From Austropuccinia psidii (lineage: Eukaryota > Basidiomycota > Pucciniomycetes > Pucciniales > Sphaerophragmiaceae), in the NCBI GenBank assembly GCA_023105745.1, contig JALGQZ010000002.1, forward strand, positions 76,363,285 through 76,427,284: DNA of 64,000 bases. Direction: 5' to 3'. Positions 25,183 to 36,754 of the stretch are shown one piece after another. The position numbers and the translations under genes are program-made. The notes below the pieces were generated by a model, which searched no databases, had not been told where the DNA came from, and saw nothing but the letters and a program-made list of their open reading frames with translations. Position 1 is the first letter of the stretch. Every line of letters begins with the position of its first letter.

Positions 25183-25644
25183 AGCTCTTTTTACTCTGTT
25201 TTCCCCTCAGACGCATCAAAAACATTAAATCAATTAAATCAAAGGTAATTTCTTTATTCTTTATATATAAAACTGTTATATTATTAAAGACCAAAGACCA
25301 CCTTGCTATAATCATCTATTTTGACGTGATTAAATCATTTATTTAATTGTTTTTGTTAAAAATCTCTCTAATAACTCATTTCCACGTAAAAATCCAGATT
25401 AATTTGTAATTTTCTTTATTTTTATTGTAAATACAATTTGGAAAAGTTGTATTTATATTTTTTGGCGTAAAATACTTCAAAATTATTATATTAAGTGTTA
25501 AAAGTAGGTTATTTTCTCTTATTATAATAATTTCTCTATTATTACTCTCTTAATAATTCTTTAATTAATATAAATAGTATTTATATTAATTCATAACTTT
25601 AATATTAGTAATATTATAGTTATTAATTGTTTTTTATTAATAAA

Positions 25645-25710
25645 AAACAATTTTTTACGCCTTTATTATTTGTTGGTAACAATAATAAAGAGCTTTTTAA
25701 TATATTAATT
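25645..25710 (+). other. two AT-rich stem-loops in the leader part of the LTR
   Basis: 25645-25672 is a perfect 28-nt palindrome (AATTGTTTTTTATT / AATAAAAAACAATT). 25681-25710 pairs CTTTATTATT-TGTT with AACAATAATAAAG around a GGT loop. Both lie between the TATA box and the PBS and recur in the other family II LTRs. Confidence 0.5.
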
Positions 25711-25929
25711 ATTTTATATTAATATATTATTTATAATATTATAATTTCATATAATATTAATTATATTATTATATTTATTTAATAATATAATATTTTTACG
25801 CCATAATAATAATATTTCTTTATTATTATTATTATTTTAATCTTATTTATTTCAATTATAAGGACATTCAGAGTGCAATAAGTAATAAATTAGTAATTTT
25901 TACTTATTGTTTCATAGTCAAACCTTACA

Positions 25930-25948
25930 TTTGGGGGCCTGGCCGTGA
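25930..25948 (+). other. primer-binding-site candidate of element B
   Basis: TTTGGGGGCCTGGCCGTGA directly after the LTR end; C has the identical box. Confidence 0.6.
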
Positions 25949-26434
25949 TATTTACTTAAAAGACCTTTAAAAAGATTCTAATTGGGTTTATCCAATAATA
26001 AATTATATTTATAATCATAAAATTATATAATAATTTTATATTTTATTGATTTTAAAAGCTATTGAGGCATTTGGAAAGCAATTGTACTGTCTTACACGTG
26101 GTTTTTCACATCCTTAGACTTGTAAAAACTTTCTTTGAGTGACTCTAGTGATTAAAAGAGATATTTTATAAATTAAAAATAATTTTTATTATAATTTAAT
26201 TTTATAAGAATCATATTCATTTTTATTCTTTAAAAATAAAAATAAAAATATATATAAAAAATATTAAAAAATATTAAAAACCAATAAGAAAGTTATTTTT
26301 ATTCATTTTTATTGATTTCTTTATTTATTTCACTTTTTTAAAGATATAAAAGCAATTTCTACGTGGAAAATTGCCATATCTTGCCAAAAATAACACTTCT
26401 TATAAAAAGACTTATATTTATTTGTCTTTTTTAG

Positions 26435-27352
26435 TGTTTGAAGATAACCCAACAGAAGACAACCAAGCTACTGTTGAGAGATTGGTGGAAGAAACTTGTA
26501 AAAGTTCTCCAACACCAGTTATCACCAAAAGAAAGAAAGCTAAGAAATTAGACTTTCCAGGGCCCACCATTCAAGACTCTGAAGGTGAGCACCTCTTTTT
26601 AAATTGCCATAAAAGAATTCTATTCTAAAATACTTTTATTTTTTCTTATTCTTTAATTATGACTACCAGAAGAGGTTCCCAATACTCCATCCAATCAGAT
26701 GGAGCTGGACTCAGAAGTAGAATTGATCCCTCAAAAGGGAAAAGAAAGGGCAATATCCCCAGTGGAACAGAATCCACACAAGGAAGTGCCTTATCCCAAA
26801 GGCAAGTCCCAGAAATGCCCATGATATCTGAGCCTGAATTGGAACTAAGTATGAGTAACTCAAACAGGTACAAATCACATTCAGAGGGCTCAAATAGACA
26901 TCTACATGAGCCAGTACAAGCAGTATTGCACAGTGTACAAGGACAAAGACTGGGAAATGCTGCCTCAAATACACCAAGGAGTGATGAACTCCTGGCACAT
27001 CCTGAAAAAGTTCCTCAGAGAGGAGGAGATAGTGAAATACTCCAATGGATGGAATCCACTGTCATCCAAACCTCAAATCAAAAAAATCAAGGATTATCAT
27101 GCCAAAAAGAGGGAGGCAACCAAGGAAGAAGCCCCAGTAGCTTCTACCAGCAAGCCTCAAGCCAACCCACTTCCCCAAGAAGGGAAGAAGAACAAGAAAA
27201 AGCATTGGAGGAAACCATATTCCCCAAGCTACAGAATCCCAAGAATCCAAAAGGATGCCATGGACAATGTTTTCAACATGGCCAGAACCTTGATGGAATT
27301 CAAGGACAAGGAAGAGCAAAGAATGAGACAACCTCATTTCCCAAAGAAATAA
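26435..27352 (+). CDS. overlapping ORF X of element B (spliced, +1 frame to Gag)
   Basis: Leader exon 26435-26584 follows the acceptor gtcttttttag and ends at donor GAAG|GTGAGC. An 85-bp intron (26585-26669) ends at ...gactaccag and leads into the +1 frame ([17 protein letters not shown]). A TGA at 26822 would stop it. A GC-AG intron at 26802-26867 (donor GCAAGT, acceptor caaacag) removes that stop and stays in frame. The open part from 26868 encodes [20 protein letters not shown], a W/GWNP segment ([19 protein letters not shown]), a Lys-rich stretch and the C-terminal motif [20 protein letters not shown], ending at 27352. It has no recognised domain; it is hydrophilic and basic with a nuclear-signal-like KKRKK near 26530. 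Homologous frames occur in A, C and D. The splicing pattern is inferred from splice-site sequences and frame agreement. Confidence 0.65.
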
Positions 27353-30300
27353 CCTTGTCCAAAGATGTTGTAAATACTTTAACAGAAATTAAAAATAGTA
27401 TATTACCTCTAAAAGAAATTAAAGACAGTTTATTATCACTACAAGAAATAAATAACAATTTATCTTCTTTAACAAAAATTGTTGTGCAAAACAAGAAAGA
27501 AATTGACAACATTAAGTTTATTGTTGAAAATAATAAACCAAAGAATTTAATTGACAATACTCAAAAATTAATACAAGGACAACAAGAATTGTATAAATAC
27601 ATAAACGATATCAAAGACAAGACTTTGACAATCAATTATGATGTGAGTATTGACAATCTTACAGAAAAATTAAATAAATTAAGTATTTCTGTAGAAAAAT
27701 TTGAAGAAAAGACTTCATCACACCAAAAATTACTTTTAGACCATGTGGAAAAAAGTGATGAAGCAAGAATGCATCTGAAAGATGATATTCAAAGTGAAAT
27801 GAGGCTTATTACAGAAAAAATGGATAAAATTAATGAGGCTAACTTAAATATGCCAAAGTTATCAACACCATTTTCTCATATAAGAAGCCCTGTTAAAACA
27901 AAAGAGGAATTGTCAAATCCTTTCATAACAGACTTGAGTCACCAAGAAAATAACCAAGTCTTAATGAAGGAAGCACCTCAATTGAAGGAATGGCCAACAT
28001 TCACAGGAGAAGGTGAATATGACCACATGTCATTTATTAAAACAATTGACATGTTACAAGAAGACTATGCCATACCAGATGAATTAATCACTGCAAGATT
28101 ACATTCATTGTTTGAGAAATCTGCAAAAAGATGGTATTATGGCATAAGACAAACAAATGGTAAAAATACCTGGTCTTGGTGGAAACAAGAAATAATCACC
28201 AAGTGGGCAAATGATGCCTGGAGGTATAAGATAGAAAATGCATTTGAAAACTCTTTCTTTGACCCTGAGAAAGATAAACCTTTAACTTGGTTCTTAAAAC
28301 AAGTTGAAAGGCTTAATGCACTGTACCCAGAAATGTCACAGAAGATGGTGCATATGAAAATACTTAAAAAATGTGGAGGGGAACTAGAACATGCCCTAAG
28401 AAGCAGGTGTATAGAACCATGCTCCACAGAAGAGTATATAAATGCACTAGAAGATATAGTGACAAGAACAAAAATTGGCAGAACTTGGAAAAGATTGGAC
28501 ATTAAAAGCCCAAATAAGCCATTTATCAAGAAAGATAAATCAAAAGAATCCTTTAAACCCAATACATCCAACAATAATGAGCAAAGAAAATGCCATAAAT
28601 GTGGAGGTATTGGACACTTAGCCAATAATTGCCTTAAAAAAGCAAAGATCAATGAAATTGTGGAAACAGAAAACCACAATGACAAAGAAGAGGAATCTGA
28701 CTCTGAAAAAGAGACAGAAGAGTCAGAGAGCTCTGAAAGTGATGAAATCAATATAATTAATGCACAAATTAATAATATTGATATAATTTATGAAGTACTG
28801 GATGTTAATTCAAACTTGCCACAAGTTGGAACATCTGACAGAAACCTGACAAACATACAAGATGCCAAAATGTATAGAACCAAACCTGCAAGAGGAATGG
28901 GATATACATCTGGAAAATCAAGTATAAGTATTGTTATGGTTGATAACCAAGAAGGAAAGGTTAACTTGGATACAGGAGCATATTGCACTTGTGTTGGCAA
29001 AAGTTATTTAAAAACCATTGTCCCAGACTGGCAAGAAAAACTTATGCCAATACAAGGTGTCAAATTTAGTAGTGCAAGTGAGAGCATGAAGCCCCTTGGA
29101 ATAATTGATTTAACACTAATTTTTCCTCATCCCTCACAATGTGTCAGAATTAAAGTAGAGTTTGTAGTAATGGACAACTGTACTAGTAATCATTTCATAC
29201 TTGGGAATGACTACTTATCAATCTATGGTATAGATATCTCCAACCAAAAGGATAGATATTTTACCATAGGAGATAATAAAAGACAAAAGTTTGGATTCTT
29301 AAATAACAAAAAACAAATCACAGTTATTAAGAATGAGGAAAAAATTCCAGAAAAAGAACTTTTTATATCTGAACAACTCAAAGAGGCAGAATTCAATCAA
29401 GAATTAACCGAAAAAATGAAAGAAAAATTGATTGACCTCTTATTTAAGTATAAAAATGCCTTTGCAACTGACAAAGAGCCACTAGGTGCCATAATTGGAC
29501 ATGAAGTGGATATAATTCTTAATGTAGAAAAACCTTACCCACCTTTATTAAGAAGACCTGCTTATCCAGCCAGTCCAAGAGCTAGAGAAGCCCTAGAGGT
29601 GCACATTAAAGAATTAATGGACCTTGGAGTATTAAGAAAGGTTGGACATAATGAACAAGTAGAAGTTACTACACCTGTCATTATAACTTGGCATAATGGA
29701 AAATCAAGGATGGTAGGAGACTTCAGAGCCCTGAATACCTATACCATTCCAGACAGATATCCAATACCCAGAATCCATGAGACATTAACCCAATTGTCAC
29801 AAGCTAAGTTCATCACAGCTATGGATTCTCTTAAGGGTTTTCATCAAAATGTCTTAACAGACAATGCCAAGAAACTACTAAGAATAATAGTCCATTGTGG
29901 AATTTTTGAATACTTAAGAATGCCATTTGGGATAAAAAATGCACCTTCCCATTATCAAAGAATGATGAATACCATATTTCCTGAAGAATTATCAGAAGGA
30001 TGGTTAATAATCTACATTGATGATATCATAGTTTGCTCAGAAACTTGGGAAAATCACCTGACAAGACTAGAAAGGGTACTACAGAAAATAGTCCAAGTAA
30101 ATATGAAAATTTCATTGAAAAAGTGTCATTTTGCATATAGTGAATTAAAAGCCCTAGGACATGTAGTATCTGGCCTTAGTCTAGGCATAGACAAAAATAA
30201 AGTAGCAGCAGTACTACTTAAACCAATGCCTCAAACCAAAAAAGAAATGCAATCATTTCTAGGATTTGCTGGTTACTATAGACAGCATATAAAGGACTTT

Positions 30301-32457
30301 GCAAAGATTGCTAAATCCTTGTATAAGCTATGTGACCAACAAACAGTCTATGAGATGACAGAAGAAAGAGTCAAGGCATATGAAGAATTGAAAAATTCCT
30401 TAACAAATGCCCCATTTCTTCTGATGCCAGATTGGAAACTACCCTTCAAGCTGTACATTGATGCTTGTGGAGAAGGACTAGGTGCTGCACTTCACCAAAC
30501 ACAAATTATCAATGATAAACCAGTGGAAGGACCAATTTGTTTCATTTCAAGGCAGATAAAGCCAACAGAAGCAAGGTATGGAGCAAGCCAAATGGAATGC
30601 TTATGCCTAGTATGGGCTTTAGAAAAACTTCACTATTATTTGGATGGCACAGTATTTGATGTAATCACAGACTGTAATGCTGTGAAATCACTATTAAATA
30701 TGAAGACTCCAAATAGACATATGCTGAGATGGCAAATTGCTATCCAAGAATATAGAGGAAATATGACTATTGTTCATAAATCTGGAAATATACATAAAAA
30801 TGCAGATGGTCTTAGCAGATGGGCTCTAGCAAATACCCCTGACAATCCAGCATGGGTACCACAAGAAGAGCACCATATAGAAGGAATATGTGTTACAGAC
30901 ATTGGCACAGAATTCTTTAACCAAGTTAAAGAAAGCTGTAAGACAGACAAAAATTGCCATATCTTAAGCCAACTTCTAATGAAAGACTGCAAAGATCCAT
31001 CACTTTCATCAAAACTAGATGAAATATGGAAAAAGGCATATGATGAAGGAAGATTCCACCTCCTTGATGGAATCCTTTACCATAGAACAAAACACACATG
31101 TGTTATGGCCTTAACAGACAGAACACTAATAAACACTATTTTACATGAGTGTCATGATAGTGTTGCATCTGGACATCTCTCAGAAGATAGGACACTAGAG
31201 AGGGTGAAAACCTGCTCTTGGTGGCCAAATTGGAAAAAAGATGTTGCAGAGTACTGCCAAACCTGTGACAGATGCCAAAAAGCCAACAGAGCCACAGGAA
31301 AGAAATTTGGAATGATGATCCAAATCCAAGAACCAAAATCCCCATGGGAAATAGTTCATATGGATTGGGTAACAGCCTTACCTCCAGGAGGAGACAGGAG
31401 TTATAATGCATGTCTAGTGTTGGTTGACAGGTACAGTAAAACTCCCATGTTCTTACCATGTCATGAAGATGACACAGCTATGGATACAGCCATAATGATA
31501 TGGAATAAAGTCATTAGCCACACAGGCTTATTCCAAAATATTATAAGTGACAGAGACCCAAAGTTCACTTCAGCATTATGGACAAACCTCCATAACTTGT
31601 TTGGGACAAAGTTATCATTCTCAACAGCTTATCATCCTCAAACTGATGGTCTAGCAGAAAGAATGATACAAACCCTAGAGGATATGATCAGAAGATTCTG
31701 TGCTTATGGGCTAGAATTCAAAGATTCTGATGGTTTTACCCATGATTGGTGTACACTAATACCAGCACTTGAACTGGCATATAAGACATCAATCCATTCT
31801 TCTACTGGCAAAACACCAGCAATGCTAGAGAAAGGTTGGAATCCAAGACTTCCTTATGATACCCTCAAAAAGGACTTAGTGGATATACATCCAACAGCAA
31901 GCAGTTTCAAGATAATGCTTGACAAAGCAAGACACCATGCAAACAGATGCATGCAAGATTCTTTTAAATATGCAAAAGAAAGATGGGATAAAAGTCATAA
32001 GCCACCTGACTTCAAAATAGGGGACTTGGTTTTAGTATCAACCCTTAATTTCAATAACATAAAAGGCCCAAAGAAATTGAAAGATTCCTTTGCAGGACCA
32101 TTTATGATAAAAGCAATCCATGGACCCAATGCTGTGCAATTAGAACTCACAGGTGCACTAATGAACAAACACCCAACTTTCCCTGTAAGTCTGATAAAAC
32201 CTTACAGTTCAAGTGACAAGGAGTTATTTCCACTAAGAAATAAACCCCCACTTGAGATTCCCCCCTTGGAGGAAGGAGAGGAAAAGAAAATAGTAAAAGT
32301 CCTTAAAGAAAGAAGGACAAGAAACAAAAAAGAAAGGGAATACCTTGTAAGGTATAGAAATTCAACTCAGGAAGATGAATGGCTACTTGAGAAAGATATA
32401 ACAAATGCTGATAAATTACTGAGAAGATTCAGACATGAAAGAAAACCTGAAAAATAA
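26659..32457 (+). CDS. Gag-Pol polyprotein of element B, intact, 1932 residues
   Basis: A single ORF, no gag/pol frameshift. Gag N-terminus with coiled-coil-rich residues ~220-400; capsid-like domain from [13 protein letters not shown] (~445); knuckle [14 protein letters not shown] (645-658); acidic Glu/Ser stretch (~675-700); aspartic protease LDTGAYC (D771); reverse transcriptase from about 957 with YIDD (1119-1122); RNase H from [11 protein letters not shown] (~1265); integrase HHCC finger (~1497-1543) and DDE residues at HMDWV, SDRDPKF and QTDGLAERM (~1569, ~1631, ~1668); GPF module; chromodomain-like C-terminus (~1876-1925). Together they make particles, copy the RNA and insert the cDNA; a chromodomain usually steers integration to marked chromatin. 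The ATG lies 10 nt before a splice acceptor, so splicing would remove it. Confidence 0.95.
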   Translation: MTTRRGSQYSIQSDGAGLRSRIDPSKGKRKGNIPSGTESTQGSALSQRQVPEMPMISEPELELSMSNSNRYKSHSEGSNRHLHEPVQAVLHSVQGQRLGNAASNTPRSDELLAHPEKVPQRGGDSEILQWMESTVIQTSNQKNQGLSCQKEGGNQGRSPSSFYQQASSQPTSPRREEEQEKALEETIFPKLQNPKNPKGCHGQCFQHGQNLDGIQGQGRAKNETTSFPKEITLSKDVVNTLTEIKNSILPLKEIKDSLLSLQEINNNLSSLTKIVVQNKKEIDNIKFIVENNKPKNLIDNTQKLIQGQQELYKYINDIKDKTLTINYDVSIDNLTEKLNKLSISVEKFEEKTSSHQKLLLDHVEKSDEARMHLKDDIQSEMRLITEKMDKINEANLNMPKLSTPFSHIRSPVKTKEELSNPFITDLSHQENNQVLMKEAPQLKEWPTFTGEGEYDHMSFIKTIDMLQEDYAIPDELITARLHSLFEKSAKRWYYGIRQTNGKNTWSWWKQEIITKWANDAWRYKIENAFENSFFDPEKDKPLTWFLKQVERLNALYPEMSQKMVHMKILKKCGGELEHALRSRCIEPCSTEEYINALEDIVTRTKIGRTWKRLDIKSPNKPFIKKDKSKESFKPNTSNNNEQRKCHKCGGIGHLANNCLKKAKINEIVETENHNDKEEESDSEKETEESESSESDEINIINAQINNIDIIYEVLDVNSNLPQVGTSDRNLTNIQDAKMYRTKPARGMGYTSGKSSISIVMVDNQEGKVNLDTGAYCTCVGKSYLKTIVPDWQEKLMPIQGVKFSSASESMKPLGIIDLTLIFPHPSQCVRIKVEFVVMDNCTSNHFILGNDYLSIYGIDISNQKDRYFTIGDNKRQKFGFLNNKKQITVIKNEEKIPEKELFISEQLKEAEFNQELTEKMKEKLIDLLFKYKNAFATDKEPLGAIIGHEVDIILNVEKPYPPLLRRPAYPASPRAREALEVHIKELMDLGVLRKVGHNEQVEVTTPVIITWHNGKSRMVGDFRALNTYTIPDRYPIPRIHETLTQLSQAKFITAMDSLKGFHQNVLTDNAKKLLRIIVHCGIFEYLRMPFGIKNAPSHYQRMMNTIFPEELSEGWLIIYIDDIIVCSETWENHLTRLERVLQKIVQVNMKISLKKCHFAYSELKALGHVVSGLSLGIDKNKVAAVLLKPMPQTKKEMQSFLGFAGYYRQHIKDFAKIAKSLYKLCDQQTVYEMTEERVKAYEELKNSLTNAPFLLMPDWKLPFKLYIDACGEGLGAALHQTQIINDKPVEGPICFISRQIKPTEARYGASQMECLCLVWALEKLHYYLDGTVFDVITDCNAVKSLLNMKTPNRHMLRWQIAIQEYRGNMTIVHKSGNIHKNADGLSRWALANTPDNPAWVPQEEHHIEGICVTDIGTEFFNQVKESCKTDKNCHILSQLLMKDCKDPSLSSKLDEIWKKAYDEGRFHLLDGILYHRTKHTCVMALTDRTLINTILHECHDSVASGHLSEDRTLERVKTCSWWPNWKKDVAEYCQTCDRCQKANRATGKKFGMMIQIQEPKSPWEIVHMDWVTALPPGGDRSYNACLVLVDRYSKTPMFLPCHEDDTAMDTAIMIWNKVISHTGLFQNIISDRDPKFTSALWTNLHNLFGTKLSFSTAYHPQTDGLAERMIQTLEDMIRRFCAYGLEFKDSDGFTHDWCTLIPALELAYKTSIHSSTGKTPAMLEKGWNPRLPYDTLKKDLVDIHPTASSFKIMLDKARHHANRCMQDSFKYAKERWDKSHKPPDFKIGDLVLVSTLNFNNIKGPKKLKDSFAGPFMIKAIHGPNAVQLELTGALMNKHPTFPVSLIKPYSSSDKELFPLRNKPPLEIPPLEEGEEKKIVKVLKERRTRNKKEREYLVRYRNSTQEDEWLLEKDITNADKLLRRFRHERKPEK

Positions 32458-32562
32458 AAAAAGTTAAGCATTATTGAGCTTCAAGACTAACAAAGTCTAT
32501 TGAAGAGGTAGGACAGTGGATGATACCCTAATCACACATATCAGATTGTGGTACAATCTTTT

Positions 32563-32576
32563 TTGGTGGTAGGGAA
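32563..32576 (+). other. polypurine tract of element B
   Basis: tggtggtagggaa directly before the 3' LTR. The purine run is short, but its position is conserved in B' and C (tagggaa). Confidence 0.55.
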
Positions 32577-34602
32577 TGTGAGCCTTTGAGATATGACCAC
32601 ATACCCAATAAGGTCACAAAAAAGACTCTGAATAAATATAAATTTAATATAATTATATTAAAATTACTTAGAATAAATATACATTAAGAATAATTACTTA
32701 AATATACAAAAAATACCATAAATTGGTATAAAAATTGGTTTAACTTAAAAACCAATGAATCAACATGTAAATTAAATTATACCATTGGATTCCCCATGGA
32801 AAAATACACATATACCACTTTTATGGCATATCTGTAAAGCCAATATTTAAGGAATTATAAGGTATAATACCTTATAAAAACCATAAAACCTTATTTATCT
32901 CAGAAATTAATGAAACAACATGTGAAATAAATTGTATCAGTGGATTCCCCACAAAAATCCACATATAAAACAATGAACAAGCTAATTCCCAAAATCAATA
33001 CTTAAGGAATTATCCTGAATATATGCACTTTTTTGGTCAACGCATATATTCAGTGATCATAGCTAATATCTTCTAAACTATACATGGTAGAATGATGAAC
33101 CAAAAATAAAGTTACCACGTAATTACTGTAAGAACACAGATATGAACTTTATTTTGCAAATTATAAACAAGGTTAAGACTTATGAGGAAATATTGATAAA
33201 AATCAACAGAGCTGTTGACCACTTTGTTGTGAAAGTAGTCCAAACTTAAAAAAAAGTATACAGTTGGATTCTACTAGTTTATTCGAGAAGAATGACGTAA
33301 TTTTTATTGTTAAATTCAGGGTATAACCCCCTGAAATCAAGGTTTGAAGTTTAAAATATTGAATTTCGACAGAAAAGATGAGTTACAAGAAAAATCATCA
33401 AAATTAGAGTTTTGATGATGTAATGAAAAGCTCTTGGCAGAATAATAAGGTTATGTCAGGCTATCAGAATTCACTCTCTGGATTGCTGTAGCGTGAAAAC
33501 CTTAAAAGTTATTGAGGATCAAAGTTTGAGCTTAAATTGAGCTGTTATGATCACATACTGTAACCTTAAATTAAGTTTAACAGTCTTAATAGTGATAAAA
33601 TTGGTGAATACTATTAGTTTATGATTAAAACTAATAAAATCCACGAAATTTGGGGTTCTGCCAAGCCTCTGATGTCATCACACTTAGAGTTATAGTGATA
33701 ACTCTAAATAATGGTGTAATAATGATGTAATATGGTTTGATCATGATGTAATCACCCTCAAACCTTAAAATATTGATCAATTCCAGTGGATATGATCAGT
33801 ACACGTCTACTAGAAGCCTGTTGGACTCTAGGAGGGAGGTATTTACTATAAAAAGAGCTCTTTTTACTCTGTTTTCCCCTCAGACGCATCAAAAACATTA
33901 AATCAATTAAATCAAAGGTAATTTCTTTATTCTTTATATATGAAACTGTTATATTATTAAAGACCAAAGACCACCTTGCTATAATCATCTATTTTGACGT
34001 GATTAAATCATTTATTTAATTGTTTTTGTTAAAAATCTCTCTAATAACTCATTTCCACGTAAAAATCCAGATTAATTTGTAATTTTCTTTATTTTTATTG
34101 TAAATACAATTTGGAAAAGTTGTATTTATATTTTTTGGCGTAAAATACTTCAAAATTATTATATTAAGTGTTAAAAGTAGGTTATTTTCTCTTATTATAA
34201 TAATTTCTCTATTATTACTCTCTTAATAATTCTTTAATTAATATAAATAGTATTTATATTAATTCATAACTTTAATATTAGTAATATTATAGTTATTAAT
34301 TGTTTTTTATTAATAAAAAACAATTTTTTACGCCTTTATTATTTGTTGGTAACAATAATAAAGAGCTTTTTAATATATTAATTATTTTATATTAATATAT
34401 TATTTATAATATTATAATTTCATATAATATTAATTATATTATTATATTTATTTAATAATATAATATTTTTACGCCATAATAATAATATTTCTTTATTATT
34501 ATTATTATTTTAATCTTATTTATTTCAATTATAAGGACATTCAGAGTGCAATAAGTAATAAATTAGTAATTTTTACTTATTGTTTCATAGTCAAACCTTA
34601 CA
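32577..34602 (+). repeat. 3' LTR of element B
   Basis: 2026 bp, about 12 differences from 23904-25929, followed by ctttc. Confidence 0.96.
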
Positions 34603-34994
34603 CTTTCTCACCTGCTCCACTTCGTTCAACCTCACCTGCGTTTGTCCTTCTTGTGCGTATTCCCCTTGGTCTGCCTGCCTTTCTACTTTTGTCTTTCACA
34701 CTCCACTAAACCCACTCCCCTTCCTTTTGCCTGTTTGTTTATTCTGCTGATCCTTTCAGAACCTCCCTTCTATCCACCTCGTGCATTACCTCTTTTTTTA
34801 ACTTTTGTCAACATTATGTACCGATATTAATACTTATTTTTCTTCACAACTCTCCTCCAGACTTTTAAAAACTTCGGACTAGAGCACTTTTATTTTGTTT
34901 CCGTTTTAAATTTATAATTCATTGTACGTCTTCATTTTCTTTCTTGATTGTTTACTTTCTATTCAGTTACTAACCTCAATTGTTTTGTTTTTAG
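34603..34994 (+). other. CT-rich region upstream of the Zn2Cys6-like gene
   Basis: Pyrimidine-rich sequence, probably promoter, 5' untranslated region and an intron end (tgtttttag directly before the ATG at 34995). A short ORF at 34642-34830 is very hydrophobic and CT-rich; I do not consider it a gene. Confidence 0.4.
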
Positions 34995-36342
34995 ATGTCG
35001 TGCACTTTATGCACCAAGCGGGGTATCCCCTGCATTCGTTCCTCGACAACAAACGATGCTTGTGATGCTTGCCGACAAGCACACAAGAAATGTTCGTTCG
35101 TTGTCCGCCCCTTCTGACCACGAGGCCAGAGGAGTTCTCACCCAAGACACCTTCGCGAGGACTCCTTTGTGGTCAACGATGATGAAACAATATCTGAGTG
35201 CGAATGGACACCGGGACCTCAAGCAGGCCGACGGGAACAATTCTGGACGATTAGCCCTGTCCCCTCAAGCATCGATTTGTCCACCCCCCCTCCTAGGCCA
35301 CCATCCGATGGTCACTTCACTCCTCGACCTGAGCGAAGTGATTTTCCGGCCGATGAAGGATGGCAATGGTGAGAGGACATTCGAGCTTGGGCTGATCGTC
35401 ACCATGTCTTGTCACTGATGGGATTCAAACGCCAAAGTAAGTTTTCTTTCTCCTCCTTATCTCATTTCTCTTCATGCAATAATACTGACTTTTTTCCATT
35501 ACTCATAGAACAAAACCCCCCAAATCCCCCCCGACAAGACTCTCCCGTTCCTAGTTTGCCTCGCAAGCAAACCCCGCCGCAACCCACACCAGGCCCGAGT
35601 GGCACCCAATGGTCTGAGGAATTATTCCGCGGTAAGCAGCCAAAGTTTTCTTTCATTTTCACTTTCACTTTCGAGTCAAGTGAACTGACTCTTACTCCTT
35701 TTTTAGAACCCTCCCGAACCAAAGAGCCACCTATTCCTGGCCCGAGTCCATCGTCTCAACCACCTGAGGACAATACGACTCGTGAGCCAGATCCTGGGGT
35801 GGCTCCTACGCAATCCACGGAGGAACCTTTTGGTAAGTCCAAGTTTCACTTTTTTAACTCTACTCAACTTTTCCTCACCCGTCCTTCGACCATCACCAGC
35901 TCATCCCGCCACTCCCCGCTCCATAATAATCATCGACAATACGCCGGTTGGATCCCCCCCTTCTTCTTACCCAACTCGCCCACCTTCCCCTTCTGTTCCC
36001 CCCGGTTCCCTCCCCAGAGATCCCTTCCAGTGCCCCCGAGAACCCCAACGCCTCCTCCCCCCGGTGCAAAGCCCCTCTCATTCCCAAGATGACGCTTGCC
36101 AGGAATTCACTGACTTACAACCAACTTTAATGATTCCTCGAGCCATTGTCCATGAATCCATCAACCAAATCTTGTTGGAGCATCACCACTTGCTCCACAT
36201 GATTCCTTTTGTGGATGCAACTCATCGAAATGAGATGCACCGGGAATTCCGGGAGGAACTAAACTCCCTCCTTGCCCAGGAACTGGAGGCTTATCCAAAG
36301 GAGGACATCACTGGGATAGTCTCAAAATACTTAGAAAAATAA
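34995..36342 (+). pseudogene. Zn2Cys6-like Cys-rich protein, multi-exon, broken
   Basis: The start MSCTLCTKRGIPC followed by CDACRQAHKKC gives six cysteines spaced C-X2-C-X6-C-X9-C-X2-C-X6-C, the spacing of fungal Zn2Cys6 DNA-binding domains. Then come Pro/Ser-rich segments and a helical C-terminus with HESINQILLEHHHLLHM and LNSLLAQELEAYPKED. Introns at 35437-35508, 35632-35706 and 35833-35899 (GTAAG...AG) join open segments. A TGA after VVRPF (35117-35119) sits where a CGA would keep the frame. An extra T near 35340 shifts the frame. Another TGA follows VTMSCH (35416-35418). I recall many similar proteins in A. psidii, which suggests a transposon-borne family. A DNA-binding role is inferred only from the Cys spacing. 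Confidence 0.7.
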
Positions 36343-36754
36343 AATTAAAAAAAATCTCATTATTTCCTCTTTTTATTATTTGTAATACTTTCTTTTAAAT
36401 ATATTATTTGTATCAAATGTTTGTTATTTTCCATTTCTATTACATTCTTTGCTCATGTGAAATTATATTTTCCTCAATGGTTCAAATGTCCTATTGTGTG
36501 AGAAAAATGTTTATAAGTGCCCCACCAAAATTTTGAGTGAGTATTTGTTTGTGTGACCCTCTTTTGCCAAAAATGTGCCAATAGTCGCCGTTACTGTCTC
36601 GTATATTTTCTTCTTCCATGGTTTAGAGCCATATCAATTCTTAGCTTTAAAAAAGCGGGAGGTTCCCGCATGTGAGCAATCCACTCCAAATTCGTGAAAG
36701 ATGGCCTTTCCTATGGTCACACGCTATTAATCTTAGTCATTAATTGATTTGTTT
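36343..36754. other. AT-rich spacer, no gene seen
   Basis: Downstream of the Zn2Cys6-like gene; T-rich with no convincing ORF. It ends where the 40-bp repeat array starts. Confidence 0.5.

Larger units (their letters stand above)
23904..25929 (+). repeat. 5' LTR of element B
   Basis: 2026 bp, TGTGAGCCTTTGAGATATG to CCTTACA. It contains a hairpin, a TATA box and two AT-rich stem-loops upstream of the PBS. Confidence 0.96.
23904..34602 (+). mobile_element. intact full-length gypsy chromovirus, family II (element B)
   Basis: LTRs of 2026 bp each (23904-25929 and 32577-34602) differ at about 12 positions by eye, ~99.4% identical, so insertion is recent. The 1932-residue Gag-Pol is uninterrupted and the protease, RT and integrase motifs are all present. 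Flanks are ctttt (23899-23903) and ctttc (34603-34607), a target duplication with one changed base. It lies inside the CACCA transposon and is the youngest layer in this part of the window. It is the best candidate for an active element here. Confidence 0.95.
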
